From: Heterocephalus glaber
Lineage: Eukaryota > Chordata > Mammalia > Rodentia > Bathyergidae
Direction of reading: 5' to 3'
Assembly: GCF_000247695.1 (NCBI RefSeq)
Contig: NW_004624843.1
Location: forward strand, 3,184,809 to 3,248,808
Length of the DNA stretch: 64,000 nucleotides
Shown here: in pieces, positions 60,474 to 64,000 of the stretch
Layout of the letters: every line of letters starts with the position of its first letter
Position numbering within the stretch: position 1 is the stretch's first letter
Notes under the pieces: model-generated
Told to the model about the DNA's origin: nothing
Database searches by the model: none
The model's input: the letters and a program-made list of their open reading frames with translations, nothing else
Made by a program: the position numbers and the translations under genes

Positions 60474-60645
60474 GAAGGCATGGTGGCACAGGCTGCTATA
60501 ATCCCAGCATTCTGGGAGGCTAAGTCATGAGGATCACAAGTTTAAGCCCAGTCTGAGCAATTTAGCTCAAAGTTAAAAAAGAAAAAAAAAAAATTAAAGG
60601 AATAGGGATAATACAAAGGTTCAATCCACAGTACCAAAAAGTTTA
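60474..60645 (+). mobile_element. B1-ID dimeric SINE
   Basis: GAAGGCATGGTGGCACAGGC, CTATAATCCCAGCATTCTGG, an A-rich linker, then a degraded ID half ending TTCAATCCACAGTACC. Confidence 0.8.
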
Positions 60646-60887
60646 AAAAGTGAGATATGTATGGTCACAGTTCAACACAAATTAAATGAGTCTATTCAAT
60701 GTAAACAACAACAACAAGTCCAGAAAGCTAGCCCCAAATTACAAAGGCTTGCCCCTAAAGTGACCTGTTTATCTGCCCGCCAGGACTAGGTTGAACCTTT
60801 GTGGATGCAAAACCCTGTTTATAACACAAGCCAGGTACCGAGGTGTGAAAGCAGCACCTCCCGCCTCCCCTCCCGGCCCCAGCTCGC

Positions 60888-61134
60888 CTGGCATGCCGGA
60901 TGGACGCGATGGCGTTGCTGAACTCGCTGTCGATGCTGCGGCAGTTGTAGAACTCCTCATAGGCGGGCCGGGAGGAGCCCTGGTACTCGATGCGGCTGAT
61001 GCGGCAGATGCCCACGATCAGGATGATCAGCATGAGGACAAAGGCCACGCAGAGGGCGCCGATGATGATGTAGAGGGAGTGGCGGGGCATGTTGGTGAGG
61101 CTCTCTGCCATGTGCCCCGACTTCCACTGCAGGT
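60888..61134 (-). CDS. Internal coding exon: transmembrane helix and cytoplasmic tail of a type I membrane protein (gene not identified)
   Basis: Read on the minus strand, a strong acceptor (pyrimidine-rich tract ending CCCCAG at 61135-61140) opens a 247-base exon: 2 bases of a split codon, 81 whole codons, then 2 bases of the next codon. It encodes a short juxtamembrane stretch (LQWKSGHMAES...), a hydrophobic helix of about 23 residues (roughly 61004-61075, starting LYIIIGALCVAF), a basic stop-transfer segment (CRISR) and a tail with the acidic Tyr motifs YQGSSRPAYEEFY and the segment IDSEFSNAIASIRHA. The ectodomain must be encoded by exons beyond 64000. The exon is GC- and CpG-rich, unlike the AT-rich flanks, as expected for constrained coding sequence. 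Its end is called at a GC donor (CAG|GCGAGC); an in-frame GT donor lies 30 bases further on. No catalytic domain is visible. The tyrosines suggest trafficking or phosphorylation motifs, which is inference. The ATG inside the exon need not be a start, because the frame is open back to the acceptor. Confidence 0.92.
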
Positions 61135-62309
61135 CTGGGGGGAAACAAGGAAAGGGCTGGTGTCTCCAGAGTGTGAATCATTTCCCAACTCTATGTCATG
61201 GACTCAACTCCTAAGGGCCTTCCCAAGTGGGAAGAAATGTTTTCTGTGAATAGTGCAGATCAAGAGCTATCATCTTTAATGGGTAAGGACCTCTACAATC
61301 ATCAAGGAAAAAGAGGACTGGACAGAGGACACAGAGGAGTTCATCAAAATACACACAGAGAAAATTGTTTAGTTTCATAATTATTTTGAAAAAGGCAATT
61401 CTTCTGCCAAAGAAGTACAAATAAACACCATTTAGCTTCATAACTATTTTTAAAAGAAATTCTTCTATGTGTTTCAAATATTATTTAAAAATTATGTAAA
61501 CCCCTGTTGTCGAGGGTACAGAAATGGGGGCCGTAACTGGAAACATAAACTTTCTGTGAACTCACTAATGTAAGTTTAATCCAGATATTCCCATTTTTAA
61601 ATTTACACTGAGGAAATAGCTCTATAAGTGGACAAAGCTCTGCATGAGAATACTCATCTTAGTATCATTGTGTGAAGTTATCAACCGTCTCATATTCAGG
61701 GAAAGGCTCAGAAAGTGAACAGCCACCCATGTGTTCACCACTCAGAGTTAATAAATGTTATTGTTTTATCATTTTTGCTCCAGATTTTTAAACTTATTTT
61801 TTAACAAACGTTTGTTATAGATATAGCTCAAGTTCCCCTACCCTTGTGTCCTCTCCTCATCCTAACCAACATAAAAACAAAAAATTTATCAAGGTCAAAA
61901 AATAAGAAACAACCTCAATATTCAACTCTTGGTGATATGGAAAGATACTCACTAAACAGCAAAAGAATAAGAGAATGCTACCAAATAGGACCTGCTTGTA
62001 CAGCATAGTGAGTTGGCAATCATGCATAAGTTTAAGATGTCTACCTATGCACTGAACAGCTCGAGACAGAGGGATAATAACAGCAAACAGGTATTGTTTC
62101 CTTACTATGGACTAGGCTCTTCAAAAGCATCTCATTGCATCCCAACCACCGCTCCTTACAGACAGAAGCCCTAGAAAACCAACTTCAATTGGGGTAGGGG
62201 AGGTATTTGAAGTTAAGTCTGAGCCAAGACCTTTGTCTCTGCACAGAGATGATATAAAAAAACTGGTCTCCAGAAACAGGATGACAAATAATTTTTAGTT
62301 TGTTCTTTA

Positions 62310-62673
62310 CAGTGGGCCCTTGACTTTTAACTCAATTCATTCCCAAAGGGCTGGTTGTAACTCAAGTTGGTCAACTGAAGGCTCAGGCTCCTCTACACAG
62401 CCTTCAGAGTCTCTCCTTATACACGGGCAGATCTCAGTGTCCTCAGAGAGACAATGGCCCAAGGTTTCTCAATTAACCCCACACAGGAAAGGATGTTGTC
62501 ATGTTCCTTCCAGAACTCTTCAGGGGTTAAATCTGTATCTGAGACCATCTGGAAGCATAAGTGGCTGACATTCAGGTCGTAATTCAAGACTTTGTTGGTA
62601 AGTTAAAACTAAAATTCTGGTCATAACCCAAATTGTTCATATGTCAGGCCAGGTGTAACTCAAGGATCCACTG
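62310..62673. mobile_element. TA-flanked non-autonomous DNA transposon, second copy
   Basis: CAGTGGGCCCTTGACTTTTA at the left and GTAACTCAAGGATCCACTG at the right, with TA on both sides (62308-62309 and 62674-62675). It shares almost the whole interior with 51985-52354. Confidence 0.85.
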
Positions 62674-62720
62674 TACTTTTAGTCTTTTCCAGCTTGTTCA
62701 CATAAGAATAATGTATTCCT

Positions 62721-62798
62721 GGGCCAGGGATTTAGCTCAATGGTTCCACCGCCTGCCTCACAAACACAAGGACCTGAGTTCGATCCCCGGTACCAAAA
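62721..62798 (+). mobile_element. Young ID SINE with target duplication
   Basis: GGGCCAGGGATTTAGCTCAA ... GAGTTCGATCCCCGGTACCA followed by a short A tail. Target copies AGAATAATGTATTCCT (62705-62720) and AGAATACTGTATTCCT (62799-62814) differ at one of 16 positions. Confidence 0.92.
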
Positions 62799-64000
62799 AG
62801 AATACTGTATTCCTTTTATAATTAAAAGAATAAGCAGGAAGTTATTGGTAGAAACACTCATGAGATCACTTCCTAGCAGAACAGTGGGAAGAGTAGGGAC
62901 TTTGGGAACACACTATCCTTGCTTGTAGTTCCAGCTATGACATTTAACCCACTTCCCTGACCCTTAGTTTCCTCTTTGTAAGATAAATTACCAATGGATA
63001 GCTCATTAGCTTGCTAGGAACATAAGTTGGAAAACATGTGAAAAAAATGGCACAAGGTGGATGGTCCCTAAGGACAGCTGAGGAGCAGCTGAGATGCTGG
63101 AGGGAGAAGGACAAAGGAGGGTACACTGTCCTCGCAGGCAGATGCTCTGAGCTGAGGATTATGGAGCACTACCCCGTGTCCTTCCTGAAGGCACCAATCT
63201 ATATCAGCAGGAAAAAAGAGAAAGGCGAGAGGTAGTCTTTAGGGTTGGCATCAGATCTTCACATGAATGAAAATATTTAGCTAAATGGAATAGAATTCGA
63301 AAGGAAGCTGTCCAAATTTAAAAAGAGCTATGCAAGACCAAGCAAAGGTGAACTCGTTTGGAAAAACAGATGCCTTCTCTATATTATTCACAGCATCACC
63401 ACCTCCACCACCTGCAGTCATCGGTTTCATGGCAGGATTCTCATGGTATCTGGATATGGGATTCAGAGATGGGCGGGAACAGAAATGAACCTGTCTTCCT
63501 GTAAAATCCCCAGGGCTTTTCTCATTGTTACGTTTTAGGTGAGAGTATGTATGGCCCCTGGATTCTCAGTTCTTGGAATGTGAGACTCAGCTATTCTTGA
63601 CCCTGAAAAGTTGCAACCTGAAAACCCCAGGAAACAACCAAGTAAGAGATCAGGACTATAAACCCATTTCCTAGAGGCCCGATAGGAAAATGGCCCACAC
63701 ATCTGGCCTGGATGCTTCCTGAGAGTGTGAAAAGGCAGGATGGATGGCATGGCTTCTCAGCTTGCATCCAGATCCTCAGATGACTGCATTTTTATCTGAG
63801 ACCTACACAGCCTGGTTTTGCCATTCACATCAGCCTACCTCAGCTCCCAAGGCAGATTTAGGAGTTCAATAAGACTAACTGACCATATTAGTGTGTCCCC
63901 TGCTCTATCTGAGCCAACTCACACATAGGCAGACAGAGCAACATAAATCACTGCAAATAAATAGTCTCAATGGAAGGGAGAGGTATTCCATGAAACCAGA

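Larger units (their letters stand above)
54061..60887 (-). other. Last intron of the membrane-protein gene
   Basis: A 6.8 kb intron joins the two coding exons in phase 2 (AG|G gives Arg). On the minus strand it begins GCGAGC, a GC rather than GT donor, and ends TTTCAG. It contains a TG/CG alternating tract (55992-56030), a 33-bp tandem duplication (56193-56258), a hAT-like fragment (56748-56935), a MIR fragment (57480-57600), a B1-ID dimer (60474-60645) and an AT-rich dyad (55705-55731). The rest looks unique. No further exon was seen on either strand. Confidence 0.75.
61135..64000 (-). other. Upstream intron (partial) of the membrane-protein gene
   Basis: The strong acceptor at 61135 implies intron sequence up to the window edge. 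It holds a TA-flanked DNA transposon (62310-62673) and a young ID SINE (62721-62798). I found no additional minus-strand exon with convincing splice sites here, so the preceding exon lies outside the window. Confidence 0.7.

Noticed and set aside
60840..61140. CpG-rich block as a promoter CpG island
   Set aside because: It coincides with an internal coding exon preceded by a splice acceptor; no first-exon features.
60791..61249. 152-residue plus-strand frame
   Set aside because: It is the antisense shadow of the GC-rich membrane-protein exon.
62320..62568. Plus-strand frame similar to one near 51975-52277
   Set aside because: The similarity comes from two copies of one non-coding DNA transposon, not a gene family.

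Overview
This window is mammalian nuclear DNA, almost certainly from a rodent. The evidence is interspersed-repeat content: tRNA-derived ID SINEs with poly-A tails and target-site duplications, B1/Alu-like 7SL SINEs, composite B1-ID dimers, MIR, L2, L1, MaLR and MLT2 LTRs, and DNA-transposon fossils. There are no bacterial-style operons, CRISPR arrays or compact gene blocks. B1-ID dimers together with a tRNA-like ID beginning GGGGATTTAGCTCAGTGG suggest a squirrel-, dormouse- or beaver-like lineage rather than a mouse-like one. That placement is inference.

Only one protein-coding gene is visible, on the minus strand at the right-hand end. Two exons can be read: a 247-base exon (60888-61134) with a transmembrane helix and most of a cytoplasmic tail, and the terminal coding exon (53949-54060). 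They join in phase across a 6.8 kb intron. About 0.9 kb of 3' UTR follows, to a likely poly-A site near 53.04 kb. The protein is the C-terminus of a type I single-pass membrane protein with a Tyr-rich tail of about 75 residues ending TKDL. I could not name the gene. The tail exon has two possible in-frame donors: a GC donor, and a GT donor 30 bases further on.

Positions 1-53 kb are gene-free DNA downstream of that gene. 0-1.4 kb holds copies of a purine-rich retroposon tail plus SINEs. 3.3 kb has a perfect 36-bp inverted repeat. 8.6-15.8 kb is rich in ERVL/MaLR LTRs and contains a twin-primed L1. 18.5-21 kb holds two rearranged mariner copies. 25.5 kb has a clean retroposition with a 21-bp duplication. 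29.7-33.7 kb is an old L1 with later insertions. 39-44 kb holds another mariner copy, an MLT2 LTR and a solo class-I LTR flanked by ATAG. 51.7-52.9 kb is a nest of MaLR LTRs broken by a TA-flanked DNA transposon, a relative of which sits at 62.3 kb inside the gene's intron.

No novel multi-gene system was found. The strongest observations are the donor ambiguity in the membrane-protein gene, the perfect inverted repeat at 3.3 kb, and several insertions whose boundaries can be read to the base.
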